A stretch of DNA of 64,000 nucleotides. Source: Eleusine coracana subsp. coracana (lineage: Eukaryota; Streptophyta; Magnoliopsida; Poales; Poaceae). Positions 10,986 to 24,638 of this stretch are shown in pieces. The translations under genes were made by a program, and so were the position numbers. How positions within the stretch are numbered: the first letter of the stretch is position 1; every line of letters begins with the position of its first letter. The stretch lies in the NCBI GenBank assembly GCA_032690845.1, contig CM064434.1, forward strand, positions 32,766,413 to 32,830,412, given 5' to 3'. The notes beneath the pieces are model-generated. The model was not told the DNA's origin, made no database searches, and was given only the letters and a program-made list of their open reading frames with translations.

Positions 10986-13900
10986 CCCTAAAATAATAAG
11001 TAGAAAGTTGGTTCCCACAAACCTTTCTCAACATAGCGCCCATTTTTCAACCTTTGACTTAACCGTCTGACCGTCGGGTGGTTGAACGATGTTGTGATTA
11101 CGTGCAGTGATGTGAAGCAGACATGTGGACCTCAGCATAAAATTATCGACCGTCATAAATTCGTGATTGACTCTAGCATTTAACAATTAAATATCACTTC
11201 GCCTTGAGTATTTTATGGGCGTGAGATAAAAGTAGGGACCGGTGTTGTGGTCATATCATGTGATTAGTCATATCATGTGATTAATTAATGGATGTATTGT
11301 GAGGTCCAGGATTTAACTAGATTACTGGAAGTAGTAGGTTAGGTAATGGGTTGGAGGTTGAACCCCACGCAACACCCATGCACTTCTTTCTCTGGTAGAA
11401 CCAAGTATTATAATCATACAATAAGTAATCTCCTCTGATTTGATGCGCTGCCTAGTTTTAAGTCGATTGTTCCGTGTCGATGTGGTTGGAAGATTGTGTA
11501 GTCAGTCAATTAGGACTTCAAGTACTATTTTGAAACTAAGGGATCCAATATATTTGTCAGTGTCTTATTGACCATGCATGTGTGATGTGTCTGAGTTTTG
11601 TCATTTTGGCTTTTTACAGCTTTTAACCACCTTGGCCTGCCTATATTTGAGCAAGAAAAGGAGTATCAGGTTCACTCTAAGGGACTAGAAATTTCTACAC
11701 TAATCTGTAAAAATAAGAAAAATTACCCACCATTAACATTATGATAAAACTGAATAAACAATGCCCTTTTAATTACTTTTTTATTGCCCACCATTGCCCT
11801 TATTGTAAATTACCAAAAAAAAAAAGAAAAATACTAGCGTTTCAGAAACAGAACTCTTAGGCCAAATTCACGTGGAAAAGCAAAATCTTGCTGCATGTGC
11901 TAATATTTTATAAACTAAATCTGTCAGGCCAAATTCATAGAAGTAGAGCAAAAATCTTGTTGCTCGAAGTTTCTAAAATCTGGATAAATTTGTAGACTGT
12001 ATTATTATCTAGGTAGAAAATCACCTAGCAAAATGATCTAACAAGCTTACGCTAAAAATGTTGACTGAGAGGTTTGAATATTTTCTTTATTATGGATGGT
12101 ACGATAAAGATTATTTTAGCAGAGAGGGACAGAGAGAAGAAAATGGGCTCACCAGTAGAGGTGATTATGGTGTCTTTTCACTTTCTCTTTGGCCACCAGA
12201 TGAACAAAACTAGGTTTAAAATAAAATATAAATTTACATATTACATTTTTAATTGAAGGCTATATTTTAGGTTGAAAACTAAATATGAATTTGCAAATTA
12301 CAGCTTTAATCAAAGGGTATAATTTGATTGATGAAAAATAAAACTAAAAAATTTAGATAATACTATAGTAGTCAGTTTTCCTACAAGATATCAAAATTAA
12401 CCATACAAACGTGCGGGTAGGTGGACTAGTTGGAAAGAAACGAAGGATGCAATCAAGGAAGTCACTCTCCGTGTGAAACTTATTGTGACTGGCACTAGTA
12501 CAACTGCATAAGGATCAACCCAAAGTTTATGATGAATTTACAGCAATCATTTGAGATGAATTAGACTGTAAAATATACTTGTATCATTTTCATATGAAAC
12601 TGACATGCTAATCTGGTCCCTTTATCCCATACATTTGTATCATTGAAAGAAAATTGGCACACTGTTGATCACGTAATAGTAGTCAAATTAAATGAACAGG
12701 CATGGTGACCCGTGCATTTGCGATCTAGTATTAGCAACCTAACTATTTTACTTCCTTTATTGACAAACTAGTCCAATTGCCCCTGCAGTTCCGCGGGCTA
12801 GACATTAAAGTATATATATTTGTATAAGAAATTTTCTGATTCCATTTACCTGACCCCACAATTTACACATATTAAGCAGGCAAATAAGTATGCATTATCA
12901 ACTCCTTTTATCACAATGAAGTTAATCCAGACTGCAGTTTTAACTTACCCAAAGCATACAGTTTGATTCATCCACTTTGCAAATTGTGTGAAACCTCTCT
13001 AATCTTCACTTTTTAAATGAAACCTTTAGGAAATTTGCAACACTTTTAAATAAAACTCTGTCGGATGTGTCAACTGCCTGTTCCAATGGGATCTCATTCC
13101 CTAGTCATTTGTTGTCTAATTCTTTTTCTAACCACGTCCAATATATAAGATAACGGACAAAAGAGTGTAAAATCATAAATATTTGAACCCACGACTTCTA
13201 GTGTAATAGACCAGTACTCCAACGTAATCATTGTTTTATTAAGATGTTGGATTACTAATTAAATATATAAGTTATATATCCGGTAAGATAAGCCAGTGAC
13301 ACAAATCTACATCATATATTTTCTATGCTGGGCAAAGGCTTGGTGTATAAACTCGACAATATTCTTCCCTTTCTCCTGAAGCCTGTTAGAGGCCAAAAAC
13401 CAACACAATAGAGCCCTTGAATTTTCTTATAATGGATAAAATATTGAAAGAGATAACAGAAATTACGTCTGAGGCCAGAGTGCGTAGTGCGCATACCTTG
13501 TCAAGCGGCTGCTCTGGCACCCTACGTGGCCTTGCCGCTGGCTGCGGCAGCCTCACGGCCTTCATCTCACAACCCTTTGATGCATAGGATCATATAGGGC
13601 CATGATCCTTTCATGCAATATATGCACAGGACCGAAGAAATAAACAGGTGTATGGAGTGCCGCACATTGGCGTAGTCAGGATGATATTTTTGGGTAGGCA
13701 CACAATATAAAAACAATGTCAGATAATATGGTACAGTATGCTACAATGCTATATTAAGCTTGCTCACCGGAATATTGGGGTAGTCCGAGACCTATCTGGA
13801 CTACCCCTGGCTCCACCACTGGTGCCGCACACGATTGGTTCTTTCGTCTCATCACGTCAACGTCATTCTTTTTCTGATCCCCATGATTTTTTTTTTTGTT

Positions 13901-16500
13901 TTCTTGTGCATCTCGTCACTATTGTCCTCCATGATCTCGCTAAAAGGATCTAGACACACTTGTAAAAGCTTGGTCCAATCAGTAGCGGTGAAGCCGCTAA
14001 AAATCCAGAAGCCAACTGCCTATAAAGCTGACAAGGTGGACAGGTCTGGCTGTCAAGAATCTAACAGAAAAAACTCCATGATAAATGGTGCACTCGCTGC
14101 ACAATTGATGCCGGCCATGCTAAATGTGTCCGAAGAGAGGAAAATCACGTTGTTGATGAAGAACAGGAGAATAACACACCTATTTGCCACATCGTCGAGC
14201 ACACCAATGGCCATATTCTTGGCCAGCCAGGCCAGGAGGGTGCCTGCACAAAAGAACGCGGTTGGAATTTTTCATCGTAGATCCAATATACTCGCCTGGT
14301 AGGGTTTCTTTTTTCTGTTTGTGCATCAGGCTTATGTGTGAGTCGTGAGGAGAGGTACTTTGAGGAGGAAAGAGACGTGAGGATTACACAAACATGTAGA
14401 TCAAGGGCTGGATATCTTTGGTATGTTATGTAGGCAAGGGATCAATGGCTAGATGTTTTGCTTTTTTGTGAGAATTTCTACCATATCTCTTTTTTTTTCT
14501 AGACATCATAGTAAAAAGATCATCTCCTTTTATTATTAAATAGATTAGGATTTTTCTTAGTTGGCATAATCAACTTCTTCAACTTTGATCCAAAAATAAA
14601 TATGCACAAAATATGTGTTTTATGCTATTTTATTTTAATAGTAATGGTGGTAACTTTTAAAACATATTGAAGGCATTTTAGACTATTTTTTCCATAATAG
14701 TTATGGTGGGTAATTTTTAAAACATAGGAGAGTATGCTGAACGTATTTTTCATAACAGTAATGAGCTCTTTTGTTTTTTTCTGATTAATATGATAATTTA
14801 TAGTTAGAGAGCTAATGGAATGACTCTTTTTCTTCACCAAATCTGAAATTGATAGATACTATACGTGGCTGTGTGTAGTAGACAGATGTAATATGGACGT
14901 CCATGGATCTTAATTGAAACGTGATTCCGAGCCAGTCAAACCATGCCTCTCAACTGCCATCGGTTGGCCGGTCACAGACATTCAGATGGCTCGCAATTTA
15001 TCGGAAGCAGTGACCGGCCTTACGTCCACGCCACGATCTGGTCCTGTTACCCCGCGCGCCTACCGCCATCATCATGTGGCTGTCAACAACAAAAGCCAAA
15101 GCGGATAGCATCATAAAATAAACACCTCAACAGAAATACCTAGTGGCGAGAGAGAGACTATTAGATAATAAATCAGTATTCAACGGGATTGTGCGTTAGG
15201 TAACAATGCACGTAGTACTATAAACAGGTTTATAGAGAGGCTGCCTCGCTCAAACAAATAAAGCTAACAATAAGTACATTATAAAATGTTTTGTCTGATC
15301 ATTTGTTGATCTTTATTGGGCTCAAAGTATATACTTTGAGAACAGACAGGGACTGTGTCTTCTGATGAGTGTTCTAAAAAGGGCAGGGGTTGCCAAGACG
15401 TTGTTGGTAGCCATTGGGTTTGTAGTCCACTTGTAGCATAATACTATTTGCTCTTGTTCACTTATTTCGTGTGCTTTCATGTAGTCATCTTGTCTTAAAT
15501 ACTGTTTGATTAGATTAAAGAATTGTTTAACGAGTTGACATTTTAAATCACGACTGAGAATCTGCCTTATGTCCTATTCAAAAATGTGTTTCTTGGTTTG
15601 CCACAAGTCAGTTAAGTTTGTTATAAACTTCAACAAAATCTTGGCAATTACTCAGATCTTGTGTCAATTATACATGAAAAATGTTACAAATCAGTTCTAG
15701 AGAATTTGTAACTGCTTCATGTACAACATTGATCACTTTTATAATTTTCTTTACAACACTTACATGCTTCTGGTCTGGTTTTATGATACTGGTAAAAGCT
15801 GCAAAATAAGCAGTTAAATGGGCCTCCTATTTTTTTGAGTGCACTAGCCTTCATTAATCTAACTACGAAAAATCCCTGTCCATGCCCAGCATCAAGAGAG
15901 CAAGACACTATTAAGTCGTGAATAGGGTACTGTTCTTCCTTCGACAGGAACGGAAACAGGGGAGAGTTAGCCATACTGTATTCCCCTGCTTTTGAGGACC
16001 AGGTCGTATTCTTTTGACACAATAGCCATTGGCCCATTGCAACCGAGCATATACTACAGAGCAAATCTTCACACATATAGAAGATTTACTTACCAAAAAC
16101 GCAGCAGGTAATTACACCATTCTTTTCGAGAGGCTATATGATTTGATCACAGAATAAAACATTATTGCTTCGATGGTTAACACTGAGCTGCATAGTGGTT
16201 AGTCGACGAATGTTGGCAGATAAGGGTGGAGGTCATAAGCAATGGTTGTTCAGATCTGAGGCACCTAATGGAGATTGCTTTTCTGTTGGCTTCGGTTGGG
16301 AATTCCTGGGCACAACGGGAGCCCATAGCTACGATTTGGAATGGACAGAACAGCCGCGGCTTTAGTAATGTTTGGTATTATTATTTTAATATAATGAGAA
16401 AATATCAAGTAGCGATCTGCAAGCTGTTTTGACAGAATAGGTGTGTACCTGTAAACGGTGCGCATTTATCACGTTTTGTAAGTGTATCTAAATAGTTTAG
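10986..16500. other. Long intergenic stretch of decayed repeats
   Basis: AT-rich and without a supported gene. An imperfect direct repeat of about 64 bp occurs near 11871-11999 (aggccaaattca...gcaaaatcttg). A Helitron-like 3' end may lie near 12709-12740 and a Helitron-like 5' end near 14530-14547 (minus). A hydrophobic minus-strand reading near 14070-14270 and a 119-codon Cys-rich minus-strand ORF at 15717-16076 have no recognisable domain. Confidence 0.4.
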
Positions 16501-16502
16501 TA

Positions 16503-16701
16503 CTCCCTCTGGATTTAAATTATTTACACAGTTGTGTTTGATCATTCGTATTATTCAAAAAATTAAAAATTATTAAATATTTTATTACAATTTATTTTAT
16601 TATTAAATAAAGTTAAAATCTAACTTATAATTTTAAATAAGATGAATGATCAAATATAGTTAAAAAAGTCAATAGTGTCGGCAACTAAAATCTAGAGGGA
16701 G
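16503..16701. mobile_element. Stowaway-like MITE upstream of the bHLH gene
   Basis: The element begins CTCCCTCTGGATTTAAAT and ends AAATCTAGAGGGAG, an inverted terminal repeat of the Stowaway/Tc1-mariner CTCCCTC type. It is flanked by TA on each side (16501-16502 and 16702-16703). It is 199 bp and AT-rich, about 0.9 kb upstream of the bHLH start codon. Confidence 0.8.
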
Positions 16702-17597
16702 TACGTTTTACTGGCAAGCGACCGCGGTATATCACAAACGTTTCTGAACATGCTTCATGGTAACTGTGATTCCAAACATGCTATATTTAGGTCTCGTACA
16801 TCCAATTTATAGATTTCTATCATATTATGAATATCATAATCATTTAAATATAACTAAATTACATAAATCTCGGATTATAAACGGATACTGCTCATCTCAT
16901 ATGCTATCTCACTTATCTTTCTCGAACTCAAATTCAGACACACAGATAGTGTCAAATGACTATCAATGCATCTCATACTTGTTTTCTGAATGTCAGTCGG
17001 AAATTATCCGTTCCATCCTATGTCGGAGGCCCTTCAACCATTAAGGCAAAAGAACACGTTTTTGTTTGTCGTTTCCATCAATAAGAAAACAAGTGTAAAG
17101 GTGACAGTGATCACAGCACTATTTGGGTCACGCCATTGAAAACCTATTCACAAATGTTGCACTGCAGTGAAAAAAGAAAAAAAAAACAAAGGGAGTAGCT
17201 GACGAGAGTAACTAGTATTCTTTCGAAAGGTGCCGCCTTCACCCCGTCCAGTTTCTTATTTCAGAAGGACATCTCTCTCATGCTCCTTTCATAGCCCCCC
17301 CTTTTTTTTCCAGGAAGCAAAACATTCTTTGAAATCAGCGGCTGAGGAATCACGAACTCAGAGCATCAGTGTTATGTCTGCTGCCTTTTCGGTTTCTGCC
17401 GCGTCTCCTCTTTCTCTCTAGACTAGACAGACATACACCAGAGGGGGGGAACGCCCCACTGATTCCGCACCACGACCCGCACTTCCCGCCACCGCCGTCC
17501 TCGCGCCGGCACGCACGGACTCGCAATACATACCCGGCACGGAGCTCGAGGACACCGCCCCCTCCCTATCTCCCTCCATCTCCGTGTCGTGGCAGCG
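16702..17597 (+). promoter_or_regulatory. Upstream region and 5' leader of the bHLH gene
   Basis: There is no other gene here. The sequence turns GC- and pyrimidine-rich from about 17220, as expected for a plant 5' leader. I see no clear TATA box, so the transcription start is not placed. The upstream GTG at 17589 is in frame, but the first ATG at 17598 is the natural start. Confidence 0.4.
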
Positions 17598-19327
17598 ATG
17601 GCGCACGACGGGTTCCTGGGCGCCTTCACCCACGAGCTTCCCTGGCAGCTGGCCCACGCCGCCGCGGCTGGGGCGCCGTTCCACGGACTGCAGGTGGGAG
17701 GCGCCAGCATGTGGGACCACGACGCCGCGATGAGCTCGCCGCCCGTGCCGTCGCACGAGGCCGTCCTGATGGAGCAGCTGGCGAGCCAGCTCGGCGTCGG
17801 CGCGCCGTCGCCGCCCTACCCGTCGTGCTACAGCTCCCCGTCCAAGCCGATGAACGCCAAGCTCTCGTGCTTCGGCGCCGCAGCATGCGTCGGTGGCAAG
17901 CTCTCGCGCGTGGCCAGTAGCCAGTCGCTCCTCGCCGAGCCGGCGGCGTCGCCCCGCTACGGTTCGAGCAGCGACGGCCCGAGCCGGAAGCGGAAGTCGA
18001 CGTCCAAGGCCAAGGAAGCTGTGGCCGCAGCTACGACGACCAAGGTACTACAAATCGTCTCTGTTTTGCCACTCTGCCACCCAGTACTGCTGCCACCAAT
18101 GCCAACCCAATTCGTCTCAAAATGGTCTCCAAATTTCGTCCAGTCCCCGGAGCCGGAGAGGCGCGCCAAGAAGAGAAGCAAGCTCTCAGTGGACTCTAGT
18201 GAGGACGACGAGACCAAGCCGGTGGCCGGTGGCGATGCGGGACAGGACAACGGCAAGGGGAAGGAACTCGTTGTTGCGGAGCCGCCTAAGGACTACATCC
18301 ACGTCCGCGCGCGCCGCGGCCAGGCCACCGACAGCCACAGCCTTGCCGAGCGGGTATGTCGCCGCTGGCGAGCACTTGCGCACTTCTCTCTGAATTACAC
18401 AGGCCGTTGATGTTGCCGAATTTTCTCCAGGTGAGGAGGGAGAAGATCAGCGAGCGCATGAAGCTGTTACAGGACATAGTGCCAGGCTGCAGCAAGGTAC
18501 ATACTTCTATGAGAATTCATATTTGTTCTGTCCAAATAAATACTACATAGTTCGAAAAGTGTTTCATTTTCGACGATCTCCTGCCTGAAGGTCACCGGGA
18601 AGGCCGTGATGCTTGACGAGATAATAAACTACGTGCAGTCGCTGCAACGGCAAGTGGAGGTGAGCAATACACATCATCTCTGCTGCATCTGAGTATCTGA
18701 CAGAACAGAGTTCGTTCGACACGTTTTCAGATTCTTTAAAATTTTCGGCTTGCTTTTTGCAACAGTTCTTGTCGATGAAGCTTTCCACGGTCAACCCGCG
18801 TCTCGACGTCATGGACGAGGACAGCTTCATCCAGAAAGATGTAATTAATTCCTGCCCCATGAGCATTTGAGGAGGACATGCCCGTTGATGTTCATTCTTT
18901 TGTCAGTTTAGTGACTGTTCTTCGTTTCTACAGGCTAACCAGCCTTGCGTCCATGCTCCGACGACCGTGCCGTCCCCGGCACCGCCAGTCTACTCAATGG
19001 AGCACTCGAACTCGCCCTTCTGCTACGCCTCGTCTCCAGCTCCAGTTGTACACGGTGCAGTGACAAACACCAAAAGCTTTGAAGGGACGTCCTCATTTGT
19101 CAGCCACGGGATGCCAGACCACCAGTCACTCGAAGGATTCCAAAATGCTAACCCTCAGGTACAACAAAACTGCTATATATGCACGATAATTATCTTTCCC
19201 ATCATTTCACTATCGAGTTCAGATCACAGACTGTGTTAAAACGGTGATATTCAATTCTCAGATTCAGAGCCCGTGGGAGGATGACCTCCAAAGCTTGGTT
19301 CAGATGGGATTCCGGGGCAACACATGA
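17598..19327 (+). CDS. bHLH transcription factor, CIB/bHLH62-78-like clade, seven exons
   Basis: Exons are 17598-18044, 18144-18353, 18431-18496, 18591-18659, 18766-18840, 18934-19158 and 19262-19327. All have GT-AG borders and phase 0 junctions, giving 385 residues. The bHLH domain is built from exons 2-4 (about residues 210-264): the basic region SHSLAERVRREKISER has the His-Glu-Arg set that reads E-box or G-box DNA (CANNTG). Helix 1, the loop with VPGCSKVTGK and helix 2 with EIINYVQSLQRQVE follow. Two basic clusters (SRKRKS and RRAKKRSK) look like nuclear localisation signals. The N-terminus is Ala/Pro/Ser-rich. Known relatives dimerise and regulate flowering, growth or cell elongation; the target genes here are unknown. 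Intron 1 is 99 bp and in frame, so its retention would also leave an open frame. Confidence 0.9.
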
Positions 19328-20615
19328 TCATTGGTGTTGTGATTGACAGACAGTTCAGTTTCACCAATCGCGGCAGGAGATGATCAGCTGGGGAGGCATG
19401 TCTGGTGCAGGGCCACATAACAACAGGGTTGTTTGTCCTCCAATCATTGGATTCTCCATGATTGTACATACACCCGTGCATAGGAAATTAATCGCTAATC
19501 GTCTCTGCTGAAAGTTTGCAGCTCAGCAGAGGCAGAGAGAACGCGAAAAACATGTTTTCTTGTAATTTCCAAGAAAAAAATTTCCATTGTAATGTAATGA
19601 TGTTTAGTCCGTTAGACATTATGTCCATAATTTTATATACATGACATGTTTCTTGCTTTCGGTAACTACTGCTTGCTTTAGTTTTTTAGCCAGTAGGTGA
19701 CATTGTTTGTTCCCTTCATCATAGTCTTTTAGGTCTCTGAGCTGGTGTCAACCACTTTAGGTAGAATATTAACCTCTTTAGTGTCTTGCTACAATGTATG
19801 GCTGCAATTCTAAACTCGTCTGGACAACTAAGCGGGGATAAAGATATCGACTATATATATTCCCTCCCGGGCACCAAACTGCTGGCGCAGCAGAGACGTC
19901 CTTCTGTTGCATGATGAGCAGAACTGACATGACTCGCAATCTTTCATAAGTGTCATGATATGTTTGCGTTCCTGTCATTTCAATAAAATTCTCTGTAGGT
20001 TTGGTCCACCTAAATAATATGGAATGCAAATTTAGATGCTGTGGTACCATGTCTTTATATCATAGCTATCTGGTTCATGCATGTGAAGCACAGTTGTTTG
20101 CCATTTCTTTCAAAATAATAATAATAATATATGATTATTGCAAAAGGATAAAAGATGTTCCGATGATGACTCATCAGGCCTCATAAACAAAATGCGCTGA
20201 AAGAAATATACAATTAAGATTTGTTATTAGCTGGACACCTCTTTTGTATGACAAGGAATAGAGTAGTAAGTATAAAACAAAGGCTGGTACTGGGTTACAG
20301 AGTGGAGAAGATTCCATGAACTACAAAAGAATCTGTTACATGCTGCTTCAGCTACTCTGCCTTTCCATGTACTAGTACTATACAAATATGTCATAAATTT
20401 TTCCAAAAAAAAACCCTGAAAGACAACGGCTGGAACTTTACAGAGCCTGGTGTGCACAAAAGAGAAATATTTTGAGACGCTTTTGTTTGCTGTCTCGAGG
20501 TGGGCTTTGTGGAGCCAAATGGCATGGCAGGTGGCTAGTCATTGTCCTATATAGACTACATTGTAGCTACAACATATATATAGACCATCCCTTGTGCTGG
20601 AGACACCAGTATTAA
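19328..20615. other. 3' region of the bHLH gene and intergenic DNA
   Basis: The 3' untranslated region probably ends near 19600, where ttgtaatgtaatg-type poly(A) signals occur. No further gene is visible up to 20615. Confidence 0.4.
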
Positions 20616-21505
20616 TTAGTAGGATGGCCCACGCATTTGCATGGTTCTAAATTATTACTGAGCTAACTATTATTATCTTTATACACCCTCACTTGAGAAA
20701 TTTTGAGGGTCATCACAGCCCACATCAGCAACTGGACAGTTTAGATATGCATTTGCATCAGTTTTACACCTTTGTGACCTACGTCAATGAGGTCTGGACG
20801 TCAATAGCACTTCAAACTAAGATTTCCTGTCGCAAATGATGGTGCCAGTTACTTCTATGTAGTACTTTAGTACAGTGGCTGACAATGTGTACTTGTATAG
20901 GAAACGGGTATGCAATGCAAGAGAAAAGAAGAGCAAAGAATAATGTAAGTGATTGCTCTTATTTGACTTACTCATATTCTGTTGTTAAACAAAAAGCCCA
21001 CCCAAACAATTAGTGAACAATGGTGAGAGCAAGAATTTTTTTCCTCACATCATTTGAAAAATGAAATTGTAATCTTGAGTAATTAGTTAATAGGCGTAGG
21101 GGTATTTTTGGACTAATATTTTTAATGAAAATGGTGGGTAGTTTTTTATTTTTTTCCCTTTTCTTCTCTCTCCTCTCTCTCACATCAGTTGCAAAACAAA
21201 ATGGCAATTGTAACAAAAATGGTGGGTAATTTTTATTTTTTCCTTTTTCTTCTCTCTCTCAGTGAGTTGCAAAACAAAATGGCAATAGGGTTATTAATTA
21301 AGAGGAATACACATCAACAATAAAGAGAAAATGGCAATGGTGAATAATTAATTAAGAGAAATAGGGGTATTTTGGACTATATTTTTATAATGAAAGTGGT
21401 GGGTAATTTTTTCTTTTTCTTTTTTCTCCGATTAACGTGGAAATTTCCAGCACTTGAGAATAAACGTGGTGGCTCCTTTTGTTGTTCAAATATATATATA
21501 ATAGA
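20616..21505 (-). mobile_element. Helitron-like non-autonomous element
   Basis: Read on the minus strand it starts TCTATTATATATATATTTG after a host A. It ends in a GC-rich stem region (CCATGCAAATGCGTGGGCC) followed by CTAA before a host T. Grass Helitrons start TCTATAYTA-like, end in a stem plus CTAG, and insert between A and T without a target duplication. The interior has two diverged copies of a block with (a)aaaatggtgggtaattttt and cttctctctc, and no transposase. Confidence 0.5.
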
Positions 21506-23333
21506 TAACCTGACCCATCTATTTGTCCTCTTCATTTGTTTTTTTCTTCTGAGAAAATGGTAAATTTAAGGTATGTGGTTTTTAAATAAACAAGAGTATT
21601 CTGTAAATTACAACGTTGCCTACAACTACAATCAACTCGTACTTCCTCAGTCCAGTTAGGATCCTGAGCACCTTAGTATCAATAGAGCCTCCCGCTTGTT
21701 TGGACTTGTATGATGTGTTCCAACAGCAGGGAATAAATCAAATTATGCTAATAGACCGGAGTGAATCACACATTGTATTATCCGAAGGAATAAAATGCAT
21801 TTCGAAAATATAGCCTAGGAACTGTATTGTTCACACAGGTTATAGAGTAAAGATGCGGGATCGGGACTGCATACTGATAGATGGAAATGAACGAAGGGAA
21901 CATTTGCAGCTTAGTGACAAATATTTTGTAAAGCTACACCATAATTGAAAAATGTCTTGGGCGTTTAGTAGCACCATAACTTTTTTCTGACTTTATCTAA
22001 AAAATCACTGTCGCATGGATTAAGGCAGTGGGCACACTGAGGCCGAGACAACCGCAACGAACACTGATGGCAGCCCAATTGGAGCTTTCAGAAGTTAAGC
22101 AAGGTGGATCCAGTATGGCGGTATTGGTTGTCCTGTCGGTGAGACCAGGTGGAATCATTTTAGTTATCCCTTTTAAAAAACTAACTTATTTTTTCTTGAA
22201 TATATAAAAGAGCTGCATAGTGTTGTATTACAGATAGGGTAAAAAGACCCTTGTACATTATTGCTCCCTCATGCCAAGATCATACAAAAGGGGTTTGTGA
22301 AGGTTTACAAATTAACCACCTAATACCATGAAGTCCTAGCAAGTCAAGTTTCCTTGCTCTAGCTAGATACCACAACTTATACTCACTGCTGGACATCGTC
22401 GTGACATAAAACTAATAGAGAAACCAGCGTGAGAGCCCGCGCATGCGCGGCTCATACTTTGAACTCATTCTAATACCGTAGCATTTCTTTCTTGGACAGT
22501 TAGTGTCATCTCTTTAACCATTTCTCAACTATTATGGCCTATCTATTTTTTTTTACATATATGTAGTCTGCCGTATTCCTCCAGTGAAACAATGTAACTT
22601 ATGTTTGAAAATTGCCATTTCTTAAAACATTATCGTTGAAAATTAGGGATTTATTTTTGAAAACCTTATGAATCATCTTAACATATAATCACATAGTTTT
22701 ATACTGAGTACAGGTGAATATTACTTGTATGACATCTTGGATTAATGTTGGCTTATTGTCCCATCACTACAAAATGAAAATTTTCTTACTTGACCTTTAG
22801 TTTATTGTCATTATCCATGAGTCTATAGCTTACCCCATTTTGTTCATGTACTCTTTGATCGATCTGTTTATATTTGTTTCGGAATATTGTTTGGAATTGT
22901 GGCCATTTAAAACTCTATAATTTGAAGTAGCCTTTTTCTTTTTAGGAAAGCTATATATAGAACTAAACTCTTTTAGTGCAATAACCGAGAAAAAATGTAA
23001 ACACCATTATGTTCTTTGTTACGTTGCATATTTGCTCGAGAAAGTTTAATGGTTCTGATCGTTAATATTAACACTGCATTGTTAGCAGGTTATTTTTGCA
23101 CTATCAAACATCAATACATACTGCAACCTAGAGTGATTTGCCTGCACTGTTATGCAACATCAATAAACTTTTCACATGTTTTGCTTTCTATAAAAAGCAG
23201 TGCTAAGGGCTTTTTGGTCTAAAAAAACATTCCAGATGCTTATACTGAGGGTGACTGACAAGAAGTACATTTTCTCAAAGGAGTACTTGAAATCAAGAGC
23301 AAAACTACCTTGCTATTGATGCAGTTAGTTTCA
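21506..23333. other. Intergenic, no gene supported
   Basis: AT-rich DNA. A GC-rich palindromic motif (gagcccgcgcatgcgcggctc) near 22432-22452 resembles a decayed Helitron-type end. No coding region is supported. Confidence 0.35.
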
Positions 23334-24410
23334 TGTCACACCCGGTTTTAAGGCCAAAACTGAATGTAAGACTATATGTGTGTCAGGATCAAGTTTCACA
23401 CATATATAGATAAAAGTGAAATAAACAATATAACCAATGTCATTATTATTATCACTGCATCATTATTACATAGTCTAAATTACATCAAGAAAATAAAAGA
23501 CAAAGGAAGACTCCATAACGCCACAAGCAGTCAATCAGGGGTTGCACTCCTAGTCATAGTAGTCCTCGTCGATGTAGTCATCCACACCATCATTATTTGA
23601 GCAGCAGATAATAGCAGCAACAACATAGGAAAACTAGTACGTGTGAGTACATAAAGTACTCAAGAAATGGGGGAAAGTAATGACATGTAAGCTGAATAGA
23701 AAAAAGGTTGACATATAGTTTATTTACATAAATAAGCACCTACTTCTATGATCACTTTAAAAGCAATCCTAATTACTAGGTGAAATATAGTCCAATAGAT
23801 TAACCACCTATGAGTTACCCACTCATACCAAAATACTATAGGTTACCCACTTGCAGCACCTACAGACTATGCCATGCAAAACTGGTTACCCACCATATCC
23901 ACCCAACTATCCCTCAAATCACAAGAGGATCCAGGCTGCTCTTTACCATGAGGACATCTATTATAACAATTTTACACTCTGTAGAGGTTGCACAACTTTA
24001 CCCACAGATTGGTTATTTTATCCCTTTTCAGTGACTAAAGTCTCCTTGTTGCCAACCACACTTCCGTAGGTGTGAGGCTAGAAGATCACCACATGTACTT
24101 TCAAAAAACTCCCTAGCTTGCAAAATGTCCACACTAAGGTTTCATCGCTATGAGATTAGCCATCCCTATAGAAGCCCCCTCTAACGTCATGGCTAAAAGT
24201 AACCCTTCATCACCGAAGGCCAAAAGTAACCCTCTCTTCATCCTTCCTCGAATGCCCGCAAAACTAGGAAGACATCTAATACTGAACCACGTCTACCCAT
24301 ATGAGCCCTATGCTTTGTGTTGTATTCCTGGGTGGCCGCTCCATGAACCGGTCCTTGTGACCACAAGCAGGTACTACTGCCATCCTAAGTTCCTAACAGT
24401 ACATTACCTG

Positions 24411-24638
24411 TACTTGTACATACCCACACCATCATCAACAAGCTCCTACTTGGGTTGCCTAAATTTTATGTTGCTAAACGGATTACCAACCCAAATGATA
24501 GTTAGGTTCAAGCAAATAATTAGGTACTTGTGCATACCCACACCATCATCAACATGCTCCTACTTGGGTTGCCTAAATTTTATGTTGCTAAATAGATTAC
24601 CAACCCAAATGATAGTTAGGTTCAAGTGAATAATTAGT
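24411..24638. repeat. Tandem repeat, two 114-bp units
   Basis: Two near-identical units start with tacttgtaca and tacttgtgca at 24411 and 24525 and differ at only a few bases. They lie inside the large LTR and create a repetitive ORF on the plus strand that is not a gene. Confidence 0.85.

Noticed and set aside
13835..14302. 155-codon plus-strand ORF with a hydrophobic start
   Set aside because: The hydrophobic start comes from a T-rich run. No domain or conservation is visible, and the opposite strand reads no worse.
15717..16076. 119-codon Cys-rich minus-strand ORF
   Set aside because: No recognised motif spacing, no promoter or splice context and no paralogue in the window; kept only as a note in the intergenic entry.
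17369..17920. 183- and 166-codon ORFs overlapping the bHLH gene
   Set aside because: They are out-of-frame readings of GC-rich bHLH exons and run through introns.
22025..22150. 5S rRNA-like phrase (gaagttaagc) in a GC-rich patch
   Set aside because: Only about ten bases match 5S rRNA in order. The remaining control regions do not align well enough for a 5S gene or 5S-derived SINE.
24150..24629. 159-codon ORF with an internal repeat
   Set aside because: It lies antisense inside a large LTR, and its repeat is just the 114-bp DNA tandem repeat.
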